Of a stretch of 64,000 nt of DNA, positions 16,930 through 25,746 are shown piece after piece (the first letter of the stretch is position 1; every line of letters begins with the position of its first letter). The notes under the pieces were generated by a model. The model ran no database searches, had not been told where the DNA came from, and saw only the letters and a program-made list of their open reading frames with translations. The DNA comes from Deltaproteobacteria bacterium (lineage in GTDB: Bacteria; Myxococcota_A; UBA796; UBA2385). Both the position numbers and the translations under genes were made by a program. The DNA is taken from contig JAEUKK010000144.1 of assembly GCA_016792625.1 (NCBI GenBank), positions 1 to 64,000 on the forward strand, written 5' to 3'.

Positions 16930-18183
16930 TTAGCGCAGCCAGCCGAGCTGGTAGCAGCGCCGCACGTCGATCGCGAAGTTGATCAACATGCCGCCGGGGC
17001 CGTCGGCGAGGCCGCTGGTCAGCACGCCGACCACGCGGCCGTCGCGGCGGCGGAAGACCGGGCCGCCGCTGCTGCCGGGGGCCGCCCCGGCGTCGAGCTG
17101 CAGCACGTCGCGGTTCTCGCGCTTGCGCAGGCTGTTGATCACCCCTTGGGAGTAGGTCAGGTTGTGGCCGAGCTGGCCGCCCAGCGGGTAGCCGAGCAGG
17201 CCCACCTCGTCGCCGAGGCGCGGGGTCTCGGCGGGGCTGGCGAGCAACATCCAGTCGGGGCTGCCGAGGTGGTCGGTGGTGTGCAGCAGCGCGAGATCAC
17301 CCTCGACGTCGACGTGCAGCACCGAGAGCTCGCGGGCCTGTTCGCTGCCCTCGCCGACGAAGTGCAGGGCCCGCGCCCCCTCGACCACGTGGGCGCAGGT
17401 GATCAGCAGGCCGCCGGGCCCGATCATCCAGCCGGTGCCCGTCGCCTGTTTATCGCCCAGATCGACGACCACCACGCCGATCGCGCGGGTCAGATCGGCG
17501 GGCACCGCGGGCGTCTGGCGACCGGCGTACTCTTGGGGCAGGGGCAAGGGGCCGGCGGGCGCGGGGCTCTGGCGGGGGCCGTCGCCCGCGTGGGCCGCGG
17601 GGCTGGGGCCGCCGCTCGGGCGGGGCGCGGGCGGCGGGGCGACCCCTGCGCCCGCGTCGAGGTCGGTCGGGCCGCCGCCGAACTGGGCGACGAGGCTGGG
17701 CAGGCCGCCGAGGAAGCCCTCGCAGCGGGCCCAGGCCCGCCAGCCATCTTTGCGGTAGAGCTGGAGCAGCAGCAGGGCCGCCTCGGCGCCAAAATCCGCC
17801 GACGAGAAGGCATACTCGACCAGGGCCTGCCCACCTTGCACCAAGCTCGCCCGCCCGCTGCGGATGGCCCGGGCCGAGACCCCGCGGGCCCGGGCGCCCT
17901 CGGTGGTGGCGAGCACGAGCACGAGGCGGTCGACCGCGGGGGCGAGCCGGCCCAGCTCGAGGGTGAAGCCGGGCGGGTGGCTGACCGGCTGCACACCGGC
18001 GGTGGCGCGGCGGCCGGTGGCCTCGATGATCCGCCCCTCGACCAGCTTGTCGCCCGCGTCGAGGCAGAGCAAGAGCAGCCGCAGGTCGGACATCGGCGGC
18101 CCCTCGATCACGCAGCGCAGCTCGATGGGCGCGCCGAGGGCGCTGCCGGGCAAAGGGGCGCGCTGGCCGCGCTGGAGCATCAT
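16930..18183 (-). CDS. TerD-like domain fused to a trypsin-like serine protease
   Basis: A 417-residue two-part protein. Residues ~1-190 look like a diverged TerD domain (strands ELRCVIEG, LLLLCLDAGD, FTLELGRLAP, then LLLLQLYRKDGWRAWARCEG matching the TerD C-terminal 'LYRHNGEWKFKAVGQG'). After a Pro/Ala linker (~195-225) comes a trypsin/HtrA-type domain with the catalytic triad His265 (ITCAHVV), Asp296 (EGDLALLH) and Ser372 (GSSGGPV). No signal peptide is seen, so it is probably cytoplasmic. Two ATGs in tandem (18183, 18180) follow GGCGGAGG. It is last in a four-gene minus-strand run of TerD-family genes. A protease arm of the Ter response is inferred. Confidence 0.82.
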   Translation of the reverse strand: MMLQRGQRAPLPGSALGAPIELRCVIEGPPMSDLRLLLLCLDAGDKLVEGRIIEATGRRATAGVQPVSHPPGFTLELGRLAPAVDRLVLVLATTEGARARGVSARAIRSGRASLVQGGQALVEYAFSSADFGAEAALLLLQLYRKDGWRAWARCEGFLGGLPSLVAQFGGGPTDLDAGAGVAPPPAPRPSGGPSPAAHAGDGPRQSPAPAGPLPLPQEYAGRQTPAVPADLTRAIGVVVVDLGDKQATGTGWMIGPGGLLITCAHVVEGARALHFVGEGSEQARELSVLHVDVEGDLALLHTTDHLGSPDWMLLASPAETPRLGDEVGLLGYPLGGQLGHNLTYSQGVINSLRKRENRDVLQLDAGAAPGSSGGPVFRRRDGRVVGVLTSGLADGPGGMLINFAIDVRRCYQLGWLR

Positions 18184-18238
18184 GGGGCCTCCGCCGGGTG
18201 GGGCTTCGGGGCTTCTGCCTTCGGGGCTGCGGCTTGGC

Positions 18239-19483
18239 TTATTTTCGCCCCGCCACCCAATTGAAGCCGAAGCCGAAGTGCTCATCGGCCTGCTTGTGGC
18301 TGGGGTAGTAGCGCTCTTCTTTGGCGATCTCGATGCGATCACCCTTGCGGATGAGCGTGCCGATGGCGCAGAAGCGCAGCCCAGGGTCAGGGTTGTCGAG
18401 CTTGATGAGCACCTCTTGACCGCTCTCCTCTTTGATGGTCAGGCGGGCGTTCACGTCGCTGAACTTGGTCGCGCCCTCGTAGAGCAGGGCGAAGAGCATG
18501 ACCTTGTCAATGAGGTCGGGGCGCAGGATGTAGAGGTTCTCGCCGTCGGTCGCCGCGCCGCTGCGGTCATCTTTGTCGAGGTAGATGAAGGGCGGCTCGG
18601 TGCGGCTGCCGAAACGGTTGCCCAGGGGCTGGATGACCCCGGCCGAGCCGTCAGACAGGGCGAACATGCAGCCCAGATCGAGATCGGGCGGGGTGTTGTC
18701 GGAGAAGATGCCAAAGAAGCCGCCCTTCTTCTTGGGCGCGTCCCAGTTGAGGTTCACATGGAACTTCTGCAGGCCGCCGCCCTTCTTGAGGCTGATCGGC
18801 TGGCTCTGGCCGCGCTTCTCGAGGGTGACCTTGCCGAGGTTCACCTTGGGGGCGGGCGCGGGCGTCGGGGCTGCTGCGGGCGAAGGTGCGGGAGACGGTG
18901 CGGGCGCCGGCGCTGCGGGCGGTGGGGTCGGCGCGGGCTTGGGCGCGGCGGCCGCGCCGGCCTCTTCACCGCCGAAGTGGGCGAGCAGGGCCGAGAGCCC
19001 GCCGGCGAAGCCCTGGCCCACCGCGGCGAGGCGCCAGATGTCTTTGAGGTAAAGATCGGCGACCATCACCGCCTTTTCGGTGGTGAACAGGGCGCCGTCG
19101 AAGCGGAAGCGGGCTTTTTCGGCCCCCTCGGCCCGCAGGCGCAGGCTGCTTTGGCCCAAGGCGCCCAGGCTGCCCGTGCCGTCGAGCGTGGCGACCACGC
19201 TGAGCTTGACGATGTTGGGGGGCAGGCGGTCAAGGTCGATGGCGAAGGCCGCCTGCTCGTCGCCGGCCGCCCCGGTCTCGCGCAGGCCGCCGCAGGGGCT
19301 GGACCGCTGGTTGTAGAAGATGAGGTAGCGCTCGTCGCTGAGCTTGCCGGCCGCGTCGAGGCCGAAGCATGAGACGTCGAGGGTCTGCCCCGCACCGGGC
19401 TGCAGCTGCAGGCCGATCTCGAGGCGCCGGGCCCCGGTCAGGTCAGACAGCTTCATCTTTTGGCCGCGCACGAGCTCGGTCAT
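18239..19483 (-). CDS. terA: TerA-like protein with two TerD-family domains
   Basis: A 414-residue protein with an N-terminal TerD-type domain (LDVSCFGLDAAGKLSD, ADLYLKDIWRLAAVGQGF), a Pro/Ala linker at about residues 177-215, and a second domain. The second domain ends in the TerA signature: VLIKLDNPDPGLRFCAIGTL and a final HFGFGFNWVAGRK. E. coli TerA has the same two-domain layout and ends in a similar FGWGFNW-type motif. It sits between terD-like genes upstream and the TerD-protease gene downstream, all on the minus strand and probably co-transcribed. The biochemical role of TerA is not established. Confidence 0.85.
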   Translation of the reverse strand: MTELVRGQKMKLSDLTGARRLEIGLQLQPGAGQTLDVSCFGLDAAGKLSDERYLIFYNQRSSPCGGLRETGAAGDEQAAFAIDLDRLPPNIVKLSVVATLDGTGSLGALGQSSLRLRAEGAEKARFRFDGALFTTEKAVMVADLYLKDIWRLAAVGQGFAGGLSALLAHFGGEEAGAAAAPKPAPTPPPAAPAPAPSPAPSPAAAPTPAPAPKVNLGKVTLEKRGQSQPISLKKGGGLQKFHVNLNWDAPKKKGGFFGIFSDNTPPDLDLGCMFALSDGSAGVIQPLGNRFGSRTEPPFIYLDKDDRSGAATDGENLYILRPDLIDKVMLFALLYEGATKFSDVNARLTIKEESGQEVLIKLDNPDPGLRFCAIGTLIRKGDRIEIAKEERYYPSHKQADEHFGFGFNWVAGRK

Positions 19484-19579
19484 CGGTCGCTCCCGCGGCG
19501 GAGCCGCGCAGACAGAGGCGGGTGGGCCCCCGCCGGGGCGCGGGCGCGCGCGGCGCGGGCCGCGGCGCCCGGCGGCAGA

Positions 19580-20155
19580 TCAGACGTTGACGCCGAAGTT
19601 GCGGGCGAGGGGGCCGAGGCCGCCCTTGAAGCCCTGGCCGACGGCCTTGAACTTCCACTCGCCGTTGTGGCGGTAAACCTCGGCGAAGATGAGGGCGGTC
19701 TCGGTGGACGCGTCTTCGGCGAGGTCGTAGCGGGCCACCTCTTGGTTGTTGGCCTGGTTCACGACGCGCACGTATGCGTTGCTCACCATGCCGAAGTTCA
19801 GCCGGCGCGAATCGGCGTCGTGAATGGTGACCGCGATGGCGACCTTGGCCACCTCGGCGGGCACCTTGGCGAGGTCGATCTCGATGGCCTCGTCGTCGCC
19901 GTCGCCGGCGCCGGTGCGGTTGTCGCCGGTGTGGGCCACGCTGCCGTCGACCGACTTGAGCTGGTTGTAGAAGATGAAGTCGGCGTCGCTGCGCACCTTG
20001 CCGGTGGCGGTCAGCAGGAAGGCGCTGGCGTCGAGGTCAAAGTCGCCGCCGTCGGTGGCCCGCGTGTCCCAGCCGAGGCCGACGAGCACGCGGGTGAGGC
20101 CGGGGGCCTCTTTGCTCAGCGAGATGTTGCCGCCCTTCGAGAGGGAGAGTGCCAT
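19580..20155 (-). CDS. terD: TerD/TerE-family stress protein
   Basis: A 191-residue canonical TerD-type protein beginning MALSLSKGGNISLSK, with FDLDASAFLL, FIFYNQLKS, the calcium-binding loop GDNRTGAGDGDDE, and the C-terminal AEVYRHNGEWKFKAVGQGF. Every motif is close to E. coli TerD and TerE, so the family call is secure although TerD and TerE cannot be separated. It is second in the minus-strand Ter operon, 120 bases after the related gene at 20276-20854 and 96 bases before terA. Confidence 0.93.
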   Translation of the reverse strand: MALSLSKGGNISLSKEAPGLTRVLVGLGWDTRATDGGDFDLDASAFLLTATGKVRSDADFIFYNQLKSVDGSVAHTGDNRTGAGDGDDEAIEIDLAKVPAEVAKVAIAVTIHDADSRRLNFGMVSNAYVRVVNQANNQEVARYDLAEDASTETALIFAEVYRHNGEWKFKAVGQGFKGGLGPLARNFGVNV

Positions 20156-20275
20156 GGTGATCTCCAGAGGGAGGGGCGGCCGTCGGGCGGGCGCCCCGCG
20201 GGTGGGTGCTGCGGTCAGGGACGGGAGGGGTGGCTGCGCGCCGGCCCGGGGGCAGGCGGCGCAGCCGCGGCTGGC

Positions 20276-20854
20276 TCAGCCGACGTTGACGCCGAGGCTG
20301 CCGGCAAGCGCGCCGAGGCCGCCGGCGTAGCCCTGGCCGATGGCCTTGAACTTCCACTCGCCGTTGTGGCGGTAGAGCTCGCCAAAGCTCATCGCGGTCT
20401 CGGTGGACGCGTCTTCAGACAGGTCGTAGCGCGCGATCTCGACGCCGCCGGCGGCGTTCACGACGCGGATGTAGGCCGAGGACACCATGCCGAAGTTCTG
20501 GCGGCGGACCTCGGCCTCGTGGATGGTCACGCAGAAGGTGATGCGCTGCACGTCGGCGGGCACCTTGTCGAGCGCGACCTTCACCGTCTCGTCGTCGCCG
20601 TCGCCGGCCCCGGTGGTGTTGTCGCCGGCGTGCTCGACGCTGCCGCACGCGCTGCGCTTGTTGTTGTAGAAGATGAAGTCGCTGTCGCTGCGCACCTTGC
20701 CGGCGGCGCCGAGCAAGAAGGCGCTGCCGTCGAGGTCGAAGCCGGCGCCGTCGGTCGCCCGCGCGTCCCAGCCGAGGCCGACGACCACGTTGCTGAGGCC
20801 GGGGGCCGACTTGGAGAGGTTGACGTTGCCGCCTTTGGTCAGGCTGATGGCCAT
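20276..20854 (-). CDS. terD: TerD/TerE-family stress protein (first gene of Ter operon)
   Basis: A 192-residue close paralogue of the next gene: MAISLTKGGNVNLSK start, FDLDGSAFLL, FIFYNNKRS, loop GDNTTGAGDGDDE and GELYRHNGEWKFKAIGQGY. In the loop Asn-Thr replaces the usual Asn-Arg. It heads the four-gene minus-strand Ter run. A TGCTACGCT sequence about 115 bases upstream is a candidate extended -10. Confidence 0.93.
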   Translation of the reverse strand: MAISLTKGGNVNLSKSAPGLSNVVVGLGWDARATDGAGFDLDGSAFLLGAAGKVRSDSDFIFYNNKRSACGSVEHAGDNTTGAGDGDDETVKVALDKVPADVQRITFCVTIHEAEVRRQNFGMVSSAYIRVVNAAGGVEIARYDLSEDASTETAMSFGELYRHNGEWKFKAIGQGYAGGLGALAGSLGVNVG

Positions 20855-20968
20855 GAGATCACTCCACCGGTGGGGTGTTGGGGGGCCCCCCGTGGGGGCG
20901 GGGCCGTCTTGGGCGCGGCCGGGCCGCTGACAAGGGGGGGCGGCGCGCTGCGCGGCCCGAGCGCCGGG

Positions 20969-20977
20969 AGCGTAGCA
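20969..20977 (-). promoter_or_regulatory. Candidate extended -10 (TGCTACGCT) for the Ter operon
   Basis: On the minus strand CGTGCTACGCT lies ahead of the first terD gene; the same 11-mer occurs on the plus strand at 35391-35401 upstream of the lipoprotein gene at 35464. There is no convincing -35 hexamer. Confidence 0.3.
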
Positions 20978-21000
20978 CGGCTCGGAGCACGACCTCTGCC

Positions 21001-21119
21001 GCGCCAGGCGCCCCCGGGGGCGCGCAGCGGTCGGCGCAGCCGACGGAGGCGGCCCGGGCGCGACCTTGGCGCGCCCGGAGCCTGCCGCCGACCCCCAGGG
21101 GGTGCCGCCCGGGCGCCCA
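21001..21119 (+). repeat. Dispersed ~118-bp repeat B, copy 2
   Basis: Matches 13506-13622 almost throughout, including the inverted repeat GTCGGC-GCA-GCCGAC at 21030-21044. It lies between the Ter operon promoter region and the 3' end of guaD. Confidence 0.75.
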
Positions 21120-21141
21120 GATTGCCGTGCTGGCGATTATT

Positions 21142-22527
21142 TTAGGGTGTGGGTGGCGCGCCCACCCGCTGCTGACCCGCCGCCCAGACCGCGGCGGTGT
21201 TGGCCTCGTCGCCGAGCGTCATCAGCGCGAAGAAGTGGTCCAGCGGGCTGCTTCGCAGGCCCCAACGCCGGCGCAGCAGCGGATTGGGGCCCGGGCTGAG
21301 CGCGACGACGTCGGCCGTGTCACCGGCGCGGAAGCTGCCGGTGCAAGGCAGGCCCAGGGCCTCGGCCCCGCCCAGGGTGGCGAGGTGCAGGCCCTCGGCC
21401 GGGTGCAGCGCCTGCCCCTGCAAGTTCAACACCTTGTACGCGTCGCCCAAGGTGCGCAGGGCGCTGAGCGAGGTGCCGCCGCCCACGTCGCTGCCCAGGC
21501 CGACCCGCGCGCCGGCCGCCCGCGCCGCCGCCAAATCGAAGAGGCCGCTGCCCAAGAACAAGTTCGAGCTCGGGCAGAAGGCCGCGGTCGCGCCGGTCTC
21601 GGCCATCAAGCGCCAGTCTGCTTGGTCGAGGTAGATGCAGTGGGCGTAGACCGCGCCCGGCCGCAGCAGCCCGTGGCGCGCGTAGACCTCGAGGTAGCTG
21701 CGGGCCTCGGGGAAGAGCGCGGCCACCCAGGCCACCTCTGCGCGGTTCTCGGCCACGTGGCTCTGGATGTGCAGGTCAGGGTGGGCCGCGGCCATCGCCG
21801 CGCAGGTCGCCAGCGCCTCGCGGGTGCAGCTCGGTACAAAGCGGGGCGTGAGCACCACCTTCGCCCGGCCGCGGCCCTGCCAGGCTTCGATGAGCGCCGC
21901 GGTCGCCGCCGCGCTCTGGGCGGGCGGCACCATCAGGGCGGGCGGACCGTGCTGGTCCATCCACACGGGGCCGGTGAGAAGCTGCAGACCCCGGGCCTCG
22001 GCCCCGGCGAAGAGGTGGGCCGAGGTGTGCGGGTGCACCGTCGCGAAGGCCATCGCTGTCGTCGTCCCCGCGGCGAGCAGCAGGTCGAGGAAGGCCGCGC
22101 TGTCGGCGGCCGCACGCCCCTCGTCAGCGAAGCCGGCCTCGGTGGGGAAGGTGTAGCGCTCGAGCCAGTCGAGCAGCTGGGCGCCGAAGCTGGCGGTCAC
22201 GTCGATCTGGGGCGCGTGCACGTGCGTGTCGACGAAACCGGGCACGAGCAGGGCGCCGCGGCGGTCGTCGACCGGCAGGCCGGGGCGGGCGGCGAGCAGG
22301 GCCTCGGCCGGGCCCGCCTCGATGATCTTGTCGCCTTCAATGACCAGCAGGCCATCTTCGTGCTGGTGCACGCCTGTGGGGCAGGTGGAGAGGTCGGCGC
22401 TGCAGCCGGTGGGCGCGGCCTCGGCCCAGAGCAGGGCGCCGCGCAGAGCCCAGGGGCCGGAGGGCGGTTGGCCGTCGGACCACGCGGCGAGCGGGCGGGC
22501 GGAGATCGGCGGAGAGGACGTGCTCAT
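21142..22527 (-). CDS. guaD: Guanine deaminase
   Basis: Zinc amidohydrolase converting guanine to xanthine and ammonia in purine salvage/catabolism. The 461-residue protein shows the family motifs: metal ligands in GFVDTHVHAPQ, the substrate loop TPRFVPSCT, QSHVAEN, HCIYLDQ and the final metal/catalytic Asp in LGSDVGGGTS. Length is typical. It stands alone on the minus strand, divergent from the permease gene at 22631. The assignment over other amidohydrolases rests on the PRFVPSCT and DTHVHAPQ motifs. Confidence 0.92.
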   Translation of the reverse strand: MSTSSPPISARPLAAWSDGQPPSGPWALRGALLWAEAAPTGCSADLSTCPTGVHQHEDGLLVIEGDKIIEAGPAEALLAARPGLPVDDRRGALLVPGFVDTHVHAPQIDVTASFGAQLLDWLERYTFPTEAGFADEGRAAADSAAFLDLLLAAGTTTAMAFATVHPHTSAHLFAGAEARGLQLLTGPVWMDQHGPPALMVPPAQSAAATAALIEAWQGRGRAKVVLTPRFVPSCTREALATCAAMAAAHPDLHIQSHVAENRAEVAWVAALFPEARSYLEVYARHGLLRPGAVYAHCIYLDQADWRLMAETGATAAFCPSSNLFLGSGLFDLAAARAAGARVGLGSDVGGGTSLSALRTLGDAYKVLNLQGQALHPAEGLHLATLGGAEALGLPCTGSFRAGDTADVVALSPGPNPLLRRRWGLRSSPLDHFFALMTLGDEANTAAVWAAGQQRVGAPPTP

Positions 22528-22630
22528 GGTGCTTCTGGGGCGCGCGAAGGGGAGGTGGTGCGCGCAGGTGGGCGCCGGTTAGCCCGCGCGCGGCCCGCGG
22601 GTGGGCCGGCCGAGAGGCAGAGGGGCGCCG

Positions 22631-23380
22631 ATGGATGTCGAGGCTGGGCTGGGGTCCCTGGTGCTGCTCGCCGCGTGGGCTCCCGCGACCGCGGCCGTCG
22701 CGGGCTTGGTCGTCGGGGCCCGCCACGCGATTGAGCCCGACCACCTCGCCGCGGTGGCCGTGCTCTCCGCCGAGGGTGGGCCGGGTCGGGGGCGCCTGCG
22801 GGCCGCCTTGCCCGGTCTCTGGTGGGGGCTCGGTCATGCGCTGGCCCTGGCCGCGGTGGTCGGCGCCCTGCTGCTCGTCGGCGCGGCGGTGCCGCCGGGC
22901 CTCGACGCGGGTCTCGAGCTGCTGGTGGGCGTCATGCTCGTCGCTTTGGGCCTGCGCGGGCTGCTGCGGGCCCGCAGCGCCTGGGTGGCGGCGGGGCAGG
23001 CGGCGGCCGACGGCCCGGCGCGCGCGCACGCCCACGGCGCGGCGGCCCACGTCCACCCCGGTCCGGCCGCGCATGTGCACCTCGGGCCGGCCACCCTCGC
23101 CGCGCGGCCGCTGCTGGTTGGCCTCGTGCACGGCCTCGCGGGCAGCGGCGCCCTGCTCAGCGCCGCCGCCTTGGCCTTGCCCGACACCGCGGGGCGCTTG
23201 GGCTACGTCCTCGCTTTTGGGCTTGGCAGCACGCTGAGCATGGGCGCGCTCAGCGGCCTGCTCGGGCTGCCCCTGCAGCGGGCCCTGCGCTCTCCCCGGG
23301 GGCAGGCGCGGGCGCAGGCGGCCGCGGGCCTGGTCTCGGTGGGGGTGGGCTTGGCCTGGGGCGCCTTGGCCCTCGGCTGA
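22631..23380 (+). CDS. Ni/Co-type (UreH/NiCoT-like) inner-membrane permease
   Basis: A 249-residue protein with about six hydrophobic segments. The first carries RHAIEPDH, the HX4DH metal signature of nickel/cobalt transporters, and a His-rich loop (HAHGAAAHVHPGPAAHVHLG) sits between helices, followed by LLVGLVHGLAGSGAL. Two repeated halves around the 'H-x-x-x-G' motifs fit the UreH-like/NiCoT family. The ATG at 22631 is preceded by AGAGG. A GGTTAGCCC element lies about 54 bases upstream. The transported metal is inferred from the family. Confidence 0.78.
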   Translation: MDVEAGLGSLVLLAAWAPATAAVAGLVVGARHAIEPDHLAAVAVLSAEGGPGRGRLRAALPGLWWGLGHALALAAVVGALLLVGAAVPPGLDAGLELLVGVMLVALGLRGLLRARSAWVAAGQAAADGPARAHAHGAAAHVHPGPAAHVHLGPATLAARPLLVGLVHGLAGSGALLSAAALALPDTAGRLGYVLAFGLGSTLSMGALSGLLGLPLQRALRSPRGQARAQAAAGLVSVGVGLAWGALALG

Positions 23381-23480
23381 GCGCGGAGGGCGCTGTGCGC
23401 TGGGGATGCCCGCGGGCGCGTCGATGCGCGTGGCGATCAGCCGGTCGATGACATCCATGCGCAGCGGCGGCCCCGCTGGG

Positions 23481-23488
23481 GATAGGCT
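23481..23488 (+). promoter_or_regulatory. Putative -10-like element (GATAGGCT)
   Basis: Lies 26 bases before the ATG at 23507, with the ribosome binding site GGAGG between. It belongs to the recurring GATA(A/G)GC family of the window. Confidence 0.35.
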
Positions 23489-23506
23489 GGGGCGTCCGGA
23501 GGTCCC

Positions 23507-25045
23507 ATGTCCGCCCGCGCCCTCTCCCCGCAGCGCTCCCCCGCCTCGAACGGGCCCGTCCGTGCCCCTGCAGGCCCTGCCAGCTCCGCCGGCCCCGCGA
23601 TCTCCGGCCGGGGCGCGCCCTCTGCCCAGCGTGGCGCTGAAGGTAGCGTCGGCAACGCCGCTTTGGCCGCCGAGCTCGGCAGCGGCGCCGGCCCGACCTT
23701 CGACGACGGCACGCCCATCCCCCAGCACCGGGGCCCCGAGGTCACCGCGGGTTTTGACCCGGCCAACCGGGCGGCGCGTTTTGAGGCCGGCGAGAAGGGC
23801 GCGCTGATCGGTAAGGGCACCGATGTGCTGGTGCGCAGCGGCCAGACCAGCCGCAGCCGCGAGCTGGGCCGCGTGCCCGACGGCACGCCCTGCGAGGTGA
23901 TCAGCAGCAAGGGCGCCGCGGTGCAGGTGCGCGTGCGCCTGAACAACAAGATGGTGGTGGGCTGGGTCGAGGCGGCCTCGTTCAGCGTGCAGCCCGGCAT
24001 GATCAAGTCCGACGAAGATCCCGCGCTGACCGCTGACTTCCCCTTCGCGTTTTTTGGCGGCGACCACGACCCGACCGCGCCCAAGGGCACCGACACGGCC
24101 CAGGGCGCGCTGGGTGACTGCTTTTTCATCGCCAGCATGGCCGCGGTGGCCAACGCGAGCCCGGCGGCGATCAGCGAGGCGATCACCTACGACAAGGCCA
24201 CCGGCAAGTACACCGTGCGCTTCTACGAAGAGGGCCGCGGCGGCAGCATGAAGCCGGTCTACATCACGGTCGACGCCTACCTTCCGACCAGCGGCGCGCG
24301 CAACGACCCCGCCTTCGCTGGTGAGCCCGGCCAGCCGCTCTGGCCCGCGATCATGGAGAAGGCCTACGCCCAGTGGAAGGGCGGCTACGACGTCATCGGC
24401 GAAGGCGGGGTGGGTGATACCGCCATGGCCGAAATTAGCGGCGTGCGCTCGCGCAGCAAGAACCCGGCGAGCATGAAAGAGTCTGAGGTTATCCCTTATT
24501 TTGAGGCGGCGCAGAAGAGCGGCCTCGCTGTGTACGCCGGCGTGCGCAACACAAGCCAAGGCGCGGTGCAGCAGCCCCTGACCGGCGGCTCGGGCAAGTA
24601 CAGCGGCCAGCTGCGGCAAAACCACGCGTGGAGCGAGGTCGAGCCGGGCACGCTGCGGGTGACCGACGGCAAGGGCCGCGTGCAGCCCGCCTACGACGAG
24701 GGCGAGGAGGGCGACAAGACCGGCGCGATGAAGGGCAAAGACCTCAGCGGCGGCAGCATCGACTACAAGGGCAGCCGCCTCGACCTGCAGTACCGCAGCG
24801 GCAAGCAGCCCGAGAGCGCCAGCGACCTGAGCGTGCAGTTCGAGTTCCACGGCATGATGGACCCAGCCAAGGTCATCATCGGCAACCACGGCTACGCTTT
24901 TGAGCGCGTGGTCGGCAAAGACCAGCTGCAGTTCTACAACCCCTGGGGCAGCTACCAGCCCAAGCCGATCACCGCGGCCGAGTTTTTGCGCTACTTCGAC
25001 GCGCTCTCGACCAACGCCGTGCCCAAGGGCAAGACCAGCGCCTGA
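23507..25045 (+). CDS. Calpain-like (C2 family) cysteine protease
   Basis: A 512-residue predicted papain-fold protease. Residues 1-~55 are Pro/Ala/Ser-rich and contain QRGAEGSVGNAALAAEL, similar to the GN-A-x-L signal regions of proteins exported by extracellular contractile injection systems. Next comes an SH3-like segment (~80-160, with GTPCEVISSKGAAVQV). The catalytic triad candidates are Cys205 (GALGDCFFIASMAAVA), His461 (GNHGYAF) and Asn478 (YNPWGSY), in calpain order and context. There is no signal peptide, so either it is cytoplasmic or delivered by a non-Sec route. It is followed 35 bases on by a beta-helix-like gene. Protease family is confident; delivery is speculative. Confidence 0.87.
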   Translation: MSARALSPQRSPASNGPVRAPAGPASSAGPAISGRGAPSAQRGAEGSVGNAALAAELGSGAGPTFDDGTPIPQHRGPEVTAGFDPANRAARFEAGEKGALIGKGTDVLVRSGQTSRSRELGRVPDGTPCEVISSKGAAVQVRVRLNNKMVVGWVEAASFSVQPGMIKSDEDPALTADFPFAFFGGDHDPTAPKGTDTAQGALGDCFFIASMAAVANASPAAISEAITYDKATGKYTVRFYEEGRGGSMKPVYITVDAYLPTSGARNDPAFAGEPGQPLWPAIMEKAYAQWKGGYDVIGEGGVGDTAMAEISGVRSRSKNPASMKESEVIPYFEAAQKSGLAVYAGVRNTSQGAVQQPLTGGSGKYSGQLRQNHAWSEVEPGTLRVTDGKGRVQPAYDEGEEGDKTGAMKGKDLSGGSIDYKGSRLDLQYRSGKQPESASDLSVQFEFHGMMDPAKVIIGNHGYAFERVVGKDQLQFYNPWGSYQPKPITAAEFLRYFDALSTNAVPKGKTSA

Positions 25046-25080
25046 GCCGCGCACCTCACCCGTCGCCCCGGAGCGCCCGC

Positions 25081-25722
25081 GTGCACCCGATCCTGACCCC
25101 GCTGCGCGTCGAGCCTGGCGCCGACCTGCCCGAGAGCCTGCCCGCCGACAGTGCGGTGCTGCTGCTGCCCGGCGCCCACCGGGGGGCCCTCTTCGTCGAG
25201 GCCGCCCTGCAGGTCGATGGAGCGGGCGCCACCCTCGACGCCCACGGCCGCGGGGCCACCGTGCACGCGGCGGGGGATGAGGGTCTGCTGCGCATCGTCG
25301 GCTTGCGCTTGCGCGGCGGGCGCAGCGAGCTCGGGGCCTGCCTGCGGGTCGACGGCGACATGGGGGTCGAGGCCGAGGGCTGCGTGATCGAGGCGGGCCT
25401 CGCCGGCCAGGGGGGCGACGCGGTGGGCGCGCTGCGGGGCCGCCTGCGCTTGGTGGGCTGTCAGGTGCTGGGCGAGCTGATGTTGACTGGCGTGGCCGAG
25501 GCAGAGCTCGTGAATTGTGTGGTGGAGGGTGATCTCAAGCTGCGCGAGGGCGCTTCGCTGCGCTTGGTCGGCGGCGCGGTGCGGGGCACCCTCGACCTGC
25601 GGGGCACGACGACTCGGGCCCCGACCTGTACGGTCGAGGGCACGGCGCTGGCCGCGCTGCGCAATGACCCCCGGCTGCCGGGCTTGGTCATGGGCGTGAG
25701 CGCCACCGTCCCGGGGGCCTGA
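25081..25722 (+). CDS. Hypothetical protein with right-handed beta-helix-like repeats
   Basis: A 213-residue protein starting at GTG. It has repeated short hydrophobic strands (LVGCQVLGELMLTGVAEAELVN, then VVEGDLKLREGASLRLVGG) resembling pectate-lyase-type beta-helix or bactofilin-like coils. There are no catalytic motifs and no signal peptide. It follows the calpain-like gene by 35 bases on the same strand, suggesting co-expression and possibly a partner or target role. CCGGAG stands before the GTG. Confidence 0.68.
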   Translation: MHPILTPLRVEPGADLPESLPADSAVLLLPGAHRGALFVEAALQVDGAGATLDAHGRGATVHAAGDEGLLRIVGLRLRGGRSELGACLRVDGDMGVEAEGCVIEAGLAGQGGDAVGALRGRLRLVGCQVLGELMLTGVAEAELVNCVVEGDLKLREGASLRLVGGAVRGTLDLRGTTTRAPTCTVEGTALAALRNDPRLPGLVMGVSATVPGA

Positions 25723-25746
25723 GCGCGCCCCGCGGCCCGACCGCGC

